This document shows positions 6,163 to 11,949 of a stretch of 16,315 nt of DNA, in pieces. Origin of the DNA: REEB426 sp964551975 (GTDB lineage Bacteria > Actinomycetota > Actinomycetes > S36-B12). Every line of letters starts with the position of its first letter. Within the stretch, counting starts at the first letter, position 1. Below the pieces are notes generated by a model, which searched no databases, was not told where the DNA came from, and saw only the letters and a program-made list of their open reading frames with translations. Position numbers and translations under genes: made by a program. The stretch lies in the NCBI GenBank assembly GCA_964551975.1, contig CAZKFI010000057.1, positions 1 to 16,315 on the forward strand. The letters are read 5' to 3'.

Positions 6163-7308
6163 CTATCGGGTACCCGATCGCAGGTTGCGTACTGGGGCCA
6201 GATCTGACTCCCGCTGCCCCCCGGCCCACCCGGGTCGTGCTGGCCAGCGCACGGCGATCACCAGCAGCAGCAGGCCGATCGCGAAGCCCGCCAATGCCCA
6301 CAGCAGCGGCACGAATGCCATCGCCACTGCCGTACCTGCGAGCAAACCAGTCCACGCGTACATCAACAGCACGGCCCGGACGGGTGAGTGGCCGATCTGC
6401 AGGAGTCGATGATGCAGATGCTCTTTATCTGGAGCGAACGGATTGCGTCGCGCACGCGTTCGGCGCACCACGGCTGCGATCAGATCAAGGAGCGGGATCG
6501 CCATCACGGCGACCGGTAGCAGTAGCGGCAACAGCGTTGGCAGCAATGCACGACCGGCCAGAGCACTGGGGTCGACCTGCCCGGCCAGGGTGATGGTCGC
6601 GGCTGCGAGGAGCAGGCCCAGCAACATCGACCCGGTATCGCCCATGAAGATCCGGGCGCGGTACGCATTGTGGGGAAGGAAGCCAACACACATACCGATA
6701 AGCAGCGCCGAGACCAGGGTCGCCAGTGTTGCGCGCTCCACGCCGAGCTCAACGGACAGCAGATAGGAGTAGGCGAAGAACCCGGCAGCCGCGATGGCGA
6801 CGATGCCAGCGGCCAGACCATCGAGGCCGTCGATGAAGTTGATGGCGTTGATGCTGATCAGGACGATGAACACCGTGACGAGCACACTCGTGATCGGGTC
6901 CAACACCAAGGTGCCGCCGATCGGTAGCCAGATCACGGCGATGCCCTGGAATGCCATCAACCCAGCGGCAAGCACCTGTCCGGCCAGTTTGGTGGGTGCA
7001 TCCAGCCCCCACTTGTCGTCAACGACACCAAGGAGCACGATCACCACGACGCCGGAGAGCAGCGCGATGGGCGCGTTGCCGGTTTCGAAGACCGCGCTCA
7101 TCATGCGCAACTTGCTGGCCAGCAGCAGTCCAGCAAGTAGCCCGGCAACCATGGCGAGCCCACCGAGCGTGGGCGTGGGTCGGTCGTGCACATCTCGGTC
7201 GCGCACGGGTGCCACGAATCCGAGTTGACGGGCGAGCGCCTGGACGGGGCCGGCGACCAGATAGGTCACCAGTGCTGCTGCCACCAGGCAGAGCAGGTAT
7301 TCGCGCAT
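6163..7308 (-). CDS. wecA: Undecaprenyl/decaprenyl-phosphate GlcNAc-1-phosphate transferase (WecA/Rfe family)
   Basis: This family of integral membrane enzymes moves GlcNAc-1-P (or a related sugar phosphate) from UDP-sugar to a polyprenyl phosphate, the first lipid-linked step for wall polymers. In mycobacteria the homologue (Rfe) starts the arabinogalactan linker. The 381-residue product has about 10-11 membrane helices and all family motifs: DRPTPTLGG (42-50), VDDKWGLD (96-103) with the metal-binding Asp pair, NFIDGLDGLAAG (157-168), FMGDTGSM (221-228) and HLHHRL (297-302). The HLHHRL histidines favour WecA over MraY. The ATG lies 9 bases after the glyA stop with no clear ribosome site. The C-terminal tail is basic and soluble. 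The acceptor lipid and the polymer cannot be told from sequence. Confidence 0.94.
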   Translation of the reverse strand: MREYLLCLVAAALVTYLVAGPVQALARQLGFVAPVRDRDVHDRPTPTLGGLAMVAGLLAGLLLASKLRMMSAVFETGNAPIALLSGVVVIVLLGVVDDKWGLDAPTKLAGQVLAAGLMAFQGIAVIWLPIGGTLVLDPITSVLVTVFIVLISINAINFIDGLDGLAAGIVAIAAAGFFAYSYLLSVELGVERATLATLVSALLIGMCVGFLPHNAYRARIFMGDTGSMLLGLLLAAATITLAGQVDPSALAGRALLPTLLPLLLPVAVMAIPLLDLIAAVVRRTRARRNPFAPDKEHLHHRLLQIGHSPVRAVLLMYAWTGLLAGTAVAMAFVPLLWALAGFAIGLLLLVIAVRWPARPGWAGGQRESDLAPVRNLRSGTR

Positions 7309-7317
7309 GCAGTCGAC

Positions 7318-8580
7318 TTAGCCCGGGTACGCCGGATGGCGTCGAACGAGATCGAGAACCTGGGCGGCAATCGCGCTGGCATCGGCCTGCGGCCGAAGTG
7401 CAGCCGCGATGAGCGACCCGACGTTCTTCATATCGTCCTCAGTCATCCCCTGCGTGGTGACCGCGGGTGTTCCAACTCGAATTCCCGAGCCCACCGATGG
7501 CGGCTGCGGGTCGTAGGGAATCGCGTTCTTGTTCAACGTGATGCGGGCCGCGTCACAGCGTTGCTCGGCCTGCGCACCGGTGACGTCGATGCCACGCAGG
7601 TCGATCAGGGCCAGGTGCGTGTCGGTACCACCACTGACTGCACGCATTCCCTCGGCGGCCAACACCTCGGTTAACGCCTGGGCATTAGCGATCACCTGCT
7701 TGGCGTAGTCGCGATACGCGGGCATGGCGGCCTCGCGCAGGGCGACGGCCTTGGCGGCCACCGCGTGCATCAACGGACCACCCTGCATCATCGGGAACAC
7801 CGCCTTGTCGACCGCGGCAGCATGCTCGGCGCGGCAGAGCATCATGCCGCCGCGCGGCCCGCGCAGGACCTTGTGTGTGGTGAAGGTGACCACGTCGGCG
7901 TAGGGCACCGGGCTCGGGATCGCCTGCCCGGCGACGAGGCCGATGAAGTGCGCAGCATCAACCATGAGGATCGCACCAACCTCGTCTGCGATCGCTCGAA
8001 ATGCGGCGAAGTCGATCAGACGCGGGTAGGCGGTTGCCCCGCAGATGATCATCCGGGGGCGGTGTTGCAACGCCAGGTCACGGACCTGGTCCATGTCGAT
8101 GCGTTCGGTGTCTTCCCGAACGCCGTAGGAGACCACATTGAACCACTTACCGGAGAAGTTGACCGCGGAGCCGTGGGTGAGGTGCCCGCCGTGGGGCAGG
8201 CTCATTGCAAGCACGGTATCTCCGGGTTTGGTGAACGCGCCGTAAGCGGCCAGGTTTGCGCTCGCCCCGCTATGCGGCTGCAGGTTCGCGTGCTCGGCCC
8301 CGAACAACTCCTTGGCGCGCGCGATGCCGATCTCCTCGGCCTGGTCGACCTCCGAGCAACCGCCGTAGTAACGACGGCCCGGGTATCCCTCCGCGTACTT
8401 GTTGCTCAAGGTGGAGCCCAGAGCGGCCAGCACGGCCGGTGAGGTGAAGTTCTCGCTGGCAATCAGCTGCAGGCCGGTGCGCTGCCGCTCCAACTCTCCG
8501 AGGATGACGCCCGCAATCTGCGGGTCCTCCTGCTGTAGTGCGGTGAAATCCGGACCCCAGAACACCGATTCCGCAGGCAT
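7318..8580 (-). CDS. glyA: Serine hydroxymethyltransferase
   Basis: GlyA is a PLP enzyme that interconverts serine plus tetrahydrofolate with glycine plus 5,10-methylene-THF, the main entry to one-carbon metabolism. The 420-residue length is typical. Visible motifs are LIASENFTSPAV (about 39-50), NKYAEGYPGRRYYGG (60-74), LPHGGHLTHG (128-137), MVDAAHFIGLVAG (206-218) and the PLP-lysine loop TFTTHKVLRGPRGG (232-245), with Lys237 as the Schiff-base residue. The residue after it is Val where Thr is most common. SGIRVGTPAVTT and an intact C-terminal domain follow. The ATG is 9 bases after the sua5-like stop, with a short GGGG nearby. glyA between sua5 and wecA also occurs in Streptomyces but not in Mycobacterium. 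Confidence 0.97.
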   Translation of the reverse strand: MPAESVFWGPDFTALQQEDPQIAGVILGELERQRTGLQLIASENFTSPAVLAALGSTLSNKYAEGYPGRRYYGGCSEVDQAEEIGIARAKELFGAEHANLQPHSGASANLAAYGAFTKPGDTVLAMSLPHGGHLTHGSAVNFSGKWFNVVSYGVREDTERIDMDQVRDLALQHRPRMIICGATAYPRLIDFAAFRAIADEVGAILMVDAAHFIGLVAGQAIPSPVPYADVVTFTTHKVLRGPRGGMMLCRAEHAAAVDKAVFPMMQGGPLMHAVAAKAVALREAAMPAYRDYAKQVIANAQALTEVLAAEGMRAVSGGTDTHLALIDLRGIDVTGAQAEQRCDAARITLNKNAIPYDPQPPSVGSGIRVGTPAVTTQGMTEDDMKNVGSLIAAALRPQADASAIAAQVLDLVRRHPAYPG

Positions 8581-8589
8581 GGCCCCATG

Positions 8590-9282
8590 TTAGGCGCTGG
8601 AGCCGCCAGCGGTCGTCTCGGCGCCCAGCAGCTGCGGGCAGACGCTCATTAGGGCGGAGACCTCGATCGCACCCTCCCGCACCAGCACAGGTAATGGCCC
8701 AGTGCAGTCCACCACGGTGCTGGGCAGCCCCTCCGGGTCGGGTACCGGTCCGGCGTCCAGACCGAGGAACACCTCGTCACCCAGGCTGCTTTGCACTTCT
8801 GCCAGCGTGGTCGGTGCCACCATGCCGACGCGGTTGGCCGCGGTTACGGCAAGCGGCCCGGTGCCGGCCAAGACCTCCAGGGTCAACGGATGCACCGGCA
8901 TACGCATGGCCACGGGAGCATCAGTCGGGTTATCCCAGGCCAGCGTGGGTTGAGCGGGCAGTAGCAGGGTGAGGAGCCCCGGCCAGAAGGCCTCCATCAG
9001 ACGCGATGCCTCGACCCCGCGGACCCGTGCAATGCCGTTGGCCGTCCCGGCGTTGGGGACCATGACCGGTAGTGGCGTCTGCGGCAGTTGGCCCTTGGCA
9101 CTGCGAATCGCCTGGGTGCCTCGGCTCTGGAAGAGATCGGTGGCAAGTGCGTACACCGACTCGGTGGGCAGGCAGACCACGTCGCCGCGCTTGCAGGCGG
9201 TGATGCCGCGGGCTACCGCATCGGCGCGACGACGAACCGAGAGCGGATCACCCGGTTCCAGTGCGCAGGGCAGGACGAGCAT
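8590..9282 (-). CDS. Sua5/YwlC/YrdC-family protein, probable L-threonylcarbamoyladenylate synthase
   Basis: The family makes threonylcarbamoyl-AMP from threonine, bicarbonate and ATP for the t6A37 modification of ANN-decoding tRNAs. The 230-residue product has the fold and its landmarks in order: PTESVYALATD (39-49), AKGQ...PLPVMV (62-75), FWPGLLTLLLPA (99-110), MRMPVHPLTLEVL (126-138), TAANRVG (147-153) and PSTVVD (187-192). Several normally conserved positions are changed: YGLG reads YALA, KGR reads KGQ, and SAN..G reads AAN.VG. The position after prmC is where the actinobacterial orthologue always sits, so it is probably the real one, but activity is not assured. The ATG at 9282 has only a weak ribosome site. 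It lies 51 bases after prmC and 9 before glyA. Confidence 0.85.
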   Translation of the reverse strand: MLVLPCALEPGDPLSVRRRADAVARGITACKRGDVVCLPTESVYALATDLFQSRGTQAIRSAKGQLPQTPLPVMVPNAGTANGIARVRGVEASRLMEAFWPGLLTLLLPAQPTLAWDNPTDAPVAMRMPVHPLTLEVLAGTGPLAVTAANRVGMVAPTTLAEVQSSLGDEVFLGLDAGPVPDPEGLPSTVVDCTGPLPVLVREGAIEVSALMSVCPQLLGAETTAGGSSA

Positions 9283-9333
9283 CAGCGGCCCGGTGGTTGT
9301 GAATGGCTACGGACCAGACCCATCAGTGCCCCC

Positions 9334-10314
9334 TTACGCGCGCCGAGCCAGAGTGAAGCGCGGCCGTCCGTTGAAATCGATTCGATCGGTAATGCGATTC
9401 CACAGGGCACTACCCGAAGGCAGGTTGACGATCATCGCGAATTCGTCATCCGCACACATCGCACCGGCCAAGCCCGGTAGGCCGCGCTCACCGGCTTCAG
9501 GTCCCTGGGAATCCGCATGCTCGACGACGAGTAGACCGCCAGGGCGCAGCAGGATGGCAGCGGTGCGCAGGACACCTCGCGCGATGTCGAGGCCATCCTC
9601 ACCGCCATAGAGCGCACGCTTGGGATCGTGATCGCGCACCTCGGGATCGCGCGGCAGCATTCGGTTGGGAATGTAGGGCGGATTAGACACCACCACGTCG
9701 ACGGTGCCCGTCAGGGATACCAAGGCGTGCCCCGGATCAGCGACACGCGTGGCATCCTCGTGCACCACCTGCACGCTCGACCCGGCTGCCGCCAGGGCCT
9801 TGATCTGGCCATCGACGTTCTGCCGGGTCCAGTTCACCGCGGCATCGTCAACTTCCACGGCATACACAGTGCTGCCCGGCACTTCGAGAGCCAGTGAGAG
9901 CGCAATGGCACCACTGCCAGTGCACAGATCGACGGCGATCCGGTCGTGGCTGGTGGTGAGTTCGCGAATGGCAGCCTCGGTGACCAGCTCGGTTTCCGGA
10001 CGCGGAATGAACACTCCCGGACCCACCTGCACCTCGATACGACGAAACGGTGCCGAGCCGGTGAGGTGCTGCAGAGGGATGCGGGACTGACGCTTGGTGA
10101 GGAGCTGTTCGATCCGCACGCGACGATCCGCGTCGACCACGTCTTGCATGATCAGACGTGAGCGGGTCGTGCCCATCACCAAGGCGATGATCTCCGCCGC
10201 ATCAACACTCGCGGATTCGATACCGACCCCACTGAGTCGACGTTCGGCATCAACCAGGAGGTCACGCACCGTGACTCGACCACCGGAGGTGCGGTCGATA
10301 TCCCAGTGGGTCAT
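9334..10314 (-). CDS. prmC: Peptide chain release factor N5-glutamine methyltransferase
   Basis: PrmC (HemK) methylates the glutamine of the GGQ motif in release factors, using S-adenosylmethionine. This raises peptide-release efficiency. The 326-residue product has the N-terminal helical domain ending in RIPLQHLTG (78-86), then RPETELV (105-111), the SAM-binding loop DLCTGSGAIALSLA (129-142), the acidic end of strand 2 (VEVDD, 153-157) and the catalytic SNPPYIP (210-216) that holds the target glutamine. ALYGGEDGLD (234-243) is also typical. It is longer than E. coli PrmC (277) at the N-terminus and in the tail. The ATG overlaps the prfA stop as ATGA, coupling the enzyme to its substrate. The start could lie about a dozen codons further in. 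Confidence 0.96.
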   Translation of the reverse strand: MTHWDIDRTSGGRVTVRDLLVDAERRLSGVGIESASVDAAEIIALVMGTTRSRLIMQDVVDADRRVRIEQLLTKRQSRIPLQHLTGSAPFRRIEVQVGPGVFIPRPETELVTEAAIRELTTSHDRIAVDLCTGSGAIALSLALEVPGSTVYAVEVDDAAVNWTRQNVDGQIKALAAAGSSVQVVHEDATRVADPGHALVSLTGTVDVVVSNPPYIPNRMLPRDPEVRDHDPKRALYGGEDGLDIARGVLRTAAILLRPGGLLVVEHADSQGPEAGERGLPGLAGAMCADDEFAMIVNLPSGSALWNRITDRIDFNGRPRFTLARRA

Positions 10315-11411
10315 GTGTCCTTGGCCTCGTTCAGTCGGGCTGCCTGATCGGCGTTGAGGCAGGCCTCGATGACGGCATCCAAATCACCGTCCAACACCTG
10401 ATCCAGATTGTGGGACTTGAACCCGACTCGATGGTCACTGAGTCGATTCTCCGGAAAGTTGTAGGTGCGGATGCGTTCACTGCGATCCACAGTGCGCACC
10501 TGCGAGCGGCGAGCATCTGAGGCGTCCTTGGCCGCCTGCTCCTGCGCCACGGCAAGCAATCGGGCGCGCAGGATGCGCATTGCCTGCTCCTTGTTTTGCA
10601 GCTGACTCTTCTCGTTCTGGCAGGACACCACTGTGCCGGTGGGCAGATGCGTGATGCGCACGGCGGAGTCCGTGGTGTTCACCGACTGGCCACCGGGTCC
10701 CGATGAGCGGTAGACGTCGATGCGCAGTTCATTGGGATCGATCACCACGTCGACTTCCTCAGCCTCGGGCAGCACCAGCACACCGGCGGCTGAGGTGTGA
10801 ATTCGTCCCTGTGATTCGGTGACGGGCACTCGCTGCACCCGGTGGACCCCACCCTCATACTTCAACCGCGCGTAGGGGGCTTCACCGGGTTCGGGGATCC
10901 CGCGCGCCTTGACCGCCAAGGCCACGTCCTTGTAGCCACCCAGGTCGGATTCCACCGCGTCGATGACACTGGTCTGCCAGCCCCGCCGTTCCGCGTACCG
11001 CTCATACATGCGCAGCAGGTCGGCCGCGAACAGTGCTGACTCCTCACCGCCTTCACCGGCCTTGACCTCCAGGATGACGTCTTTGTCGTCCATTGGATCG
11101 CGGGGAAGCAGCAACTCCGTCAGCCGCTCAGCCACCTCAACACGCCGCTGCGTGAGTTCAGCCAGCTCAGCGGCGAAAGCCGCGTCGTCCTCGGCAAGCT
11201 CCTCGGCCGCCCGGATGTCCTCCCCCAGGCGCACCCACTCCCGGTAGGCCCCGATGAGTGGACGCAGCTCGGCGTAGCGACGCCCTAATTGGCGGGCCAA
11301 TGCCTGATCGGCATGAACACCCGGGTCAGCAAGGCGCTGCTCAAGGTCGGTGTATTCCTCCGCCAGGGTGCGGCAGGAGTCGAAGGCGCGTTCGTCCTGC
11401 TCCACTGCCAT
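10311..11411 (-). CDS. prfA: Peptide chain release factor 1
   Basis: RF1 reads UAA and UAG stop codons and triggers release of the peptide at the ribosome. With the ATG at 11411 the protein has 366 residues (E. coli 360). It carries the codon-reading tripeptide PVT (196-198; the PxT of RF1, not the SPF of RF2) and the catalytic GGQ (240-242) in RSSGPGGQSVNTTDSAVRITH-type context. The N-terminal helical domain is acidic and intact. The frame can be opened 8 codons earlier with a TTG at 11435, but GGGAGG sits 4 bases before the ATG at 11411, and the earlier residues (LHGLGGG) look like translated ribosome-site sequence. The stop overlaps prmC. Upstream, only 44 bases separate the start from the scaffold gap, so its promoter may be hidden. 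Confidence 0.98.
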   Translation of the reverse strand: MAVEQDERAFDSCRTLAEEYTDLEQRLADPGVHADQALARQLGRRYAELRPLIGAYREWVRLGEDIRAAEELAEDDAAFAAELAELTQRRVEVAERLTELLLPRDPMDDKDVILEVKAGEGGEESALFAADLLRMYERYAERRGWQTSVIDAVESDLGGYKDVALAVKARGIPEPGEAPYARLKYEGGVHRVQRVPVTESQGRIHTSAAGVLVLPEAEEVDVVIDPNELRIDVYRSSGPGGQSVNTTDSAVRITHLPTGTVVSCQNEKSQLQNKEQAMRILRARLLAVAQEQAAKDASDARRSQVRTVDRSERIRTYNFPENRLSDHRVGFKSHNLDQVLDGDLDAVIEACLNADQAARLNEAKDT

Positions 11412-11415
11412 CCCG

Positions 11416-11421
11416 CCTCCC
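11416..11421 (-). promoter_or_regulatory. Ribosome binding site that sets the prfA start
   Basis: Minus-strand GGGAGG is followed by CGGG and ATG at 11411. It lies inside the longer TTG-started frame, so the TTG at 11435 is unlikely to be used. Confidence 0.65.
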
Positions 11422-11423
11422 AG

Positions 11424-11455
11424 CCCATGAAGCAAGCCCCCATTGATTCAAGCCC
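11424..11455 (-). repeat. Imperfect tandem repeat running into the scaffold gap
   Basis: On the plus strand the two units read CCCATGAAGCAAGCC and CCCATTGATTCAAGCCC, 15 and 17 bases, sharing CCCAT at the start and CAAGCC at the end. The second unit stops exactly at the first N. Two imperfect copies could be chance, but their position makes a repeat-caused assembly break plausible. Confidence 0.45.
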
Positions 11456-11555
11456 NNNNNNNNNNNNNNNNNNNNNNNNNNNNNNNNNNNNNNNNNNNNN
11501 NNNNNNNNNNNNNNNNNNNNNNNNNNNNNNNNNNNNNNNNNNNNNNNNNNNNNNN
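11456..11555. other. Assembly gap (100 N)
   Basis: This is a run of exactly 100 N, the usual placeholder for a scaffold join of unknown length. It lies between the hairpin downstream of rpmE and the prfA leader. The flanking gene order matches other actinobacteria, so the join itself is believable. What is missing may be only the prfA promoter, or a longer repeat or a small gene. Confidence 0.98.
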
Positions 11556-11564
11556 ACAAGCAAC

Positions 11565-11628
11565 GGGCGCCGGTCGGGGCTCGACCGCGCGACGGGGGAG
11601 ACACGCGGCCGAGCCCGGGCCGGCGCCC
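11565..11628 (-). terminator. Strong hairpin 8 bases downstream of rpmE, probable terminator
   Basis: Outer arms of 19 bases (11565-11583 and 11610-11628) pair at 17 positions. An inner 6-base pair of arms (11584-11589 and 11604-11609) continues the stem, leaving a loop of 14 bases. The stem is almost all G and C. On the minus strand it is followed by GTTGCTTGT and then the gap, so a long T-tract is not seen. Many actinobacterial terminators lack one. It probably ends the rpmE transcript. A second role protecting the 3' end is possible. Confidence 0.72.
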
Positions 11629-11636
11629 GGATGAAG

Positions 11637-11855
11637 CTACTGCTTGGAGCCCTTTTTGCCGTAGCGGGTCTCGAACTTAGCGACCCGGCCTGCGGTGTCG
11701 AGGATCTTCTGCTTGCCTGTGTAGAAAGGATGGCAGTTCGAGCACACATCGGCGTGGATTGAGCCGTTGCGTGCCGTGCTCCGCGTGGAGAACGTGTTCC
11801 CGCAGGTGCAGGTCACCGTCGTCTCAACGTACGCGGGGTGGATGTCCGCCTTCAC
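11637..11855 (-). CDS. rpmE: 50S ribosomal protein bL31, zinc-binding form
   Basis: bL31 bridges the large and small ribosomal subunits. The 72-residue product begins MKADIHPAYVETTVTCTCGN and has the four zinc-ligand cysteines Cys16, Cys18, Cys38 and Cys41 (CTC...CSNC). It is therefore the C+ type, not the zinc-free type induced by zinc starvation. I see no Zur-box-like sequence upstream. The start is a GTG (11853-11855), supported by a double purine run AAAGGAAAGGAA ending 5 bases before it, and by the family N-terminus MKADIHP. It has its own candidate promoter and leader hairpin in the 93 bases after rho, and a strong hairpin just past its TAG stop, so it can be transcribed alone. The basic C-terminal tail (GKKGSKQ) is normal. 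Confidence 0.98.
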   Translation of the reverse strand: MKADIHPAYVETTVTCTCGNTFSTRSTARNGSIHADVCSNCHPFYTGKQKILDTAGRVAKFETRYGKKGSKQ

Positions 11856-11860
11856 CGCGC

Positions 11861-11872
11861 TTCCTTTCCTTT
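11861..11872 (-). promoter_or_regulatory. Ribosome binding site of rpmE (GTG start)
   Basis: Minus-strand AAAGGAAAGGAA ends 5 bases before the GTG at 11855. The doubled AAAGGA gives two overlapping registers. It lies directly after the leader hairpin, so folding there could hide or expose it. Confidence 0.65.
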
Positions 11873-11875
11873 AGG

Positions 11876-11891
11876 CCGGTGCTGCCACCGG
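11876..11891 (-). promoter_or_regulatory. Leader hairpin of rpmE, candidate L31 ribosomal-protein leader
   Basis: Minus strand CCGGTG-GCAG-CACCGG is a perfect 6-bp stem with a 4-base loop. It ends 3 bases upstream of the ribosome site and about 20 before the start codon. Ribosomal-protein leaders for L31 are known in actinobacteria and other phyla (Rfam L31 leader families). The match here is by position and shape only; the consensus was not checked. Confidence 0.4.
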
Positions 11892-11899
11892 AGAACGTG

Positions 11900-11927
11900 A
11901 GTATGCCATGGCCCTTGGCCGGACCAA
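11900..11927 (-). promoter_or_regulatory. Candidate rpmE promoter
   Basis: On the minus strand TTGGTC (11922-11927) is followed after 16 bases by CATACT (11900-11905). These match TTGACA in 3 of 6 and TATAAT in 4 of 6 positions. A start a few bases downstream would give a leader of about 35-40 bases containing the hairpin. It is the best-looking site in the rho-rpmE gap, but weak. Confidence 0.33.
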
Positions 11928-11936
11928 AATCCGGGC

Positions 11937-11949
11937 ATCTGTCACAGAT
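11937..11949. promoter_or_regulatory. Perfect 13-base dyad overlapping the rho stop codon
   Basis: ATCTGT-C-ACAGAT is fully symmetric around one central base. It overlaps the last base of the rho stop and lies about 10 bases upstream of the candidate rpmE -35 box. As RNA it makes only a 5-bp stem with a 3-base loop. As DNA it is the size of a dimeric regulator's site. No regulator is identified. Confidence 0.35.

Noticed and set aside
5720..6355. Upstream extension of the AtpZ-like frame to a 308-residue protein
   Set aside because: The extension reads through atpI and the wecA end out of frame and has Arg/Gly/Ala-rich composition. The ATGA junction at 5716-5719 marks the real start.
7765..8442. 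Plus-strand open frame of 225 codons inside glyA
   Set aside because: Antisense shadow of a well-conserved enzyme, with no ribosome site or family resemblance.
7318..8580. glyA as a recently inserted gene, because it is missing from this place in Mycobacterium
   Set aside because: Streptomyces has glyA in the same position, the spacers are even, and composition matches the neighbours, so it is more likely ancestral here.
11919..11934. CCGGA/TCCGG hairpin after rho as an intrinsic terminator
   Set aside because: Only 5 bp with no T-tract after it, and it overlaps the candidate rpmE -35 box. Too weak to claim.
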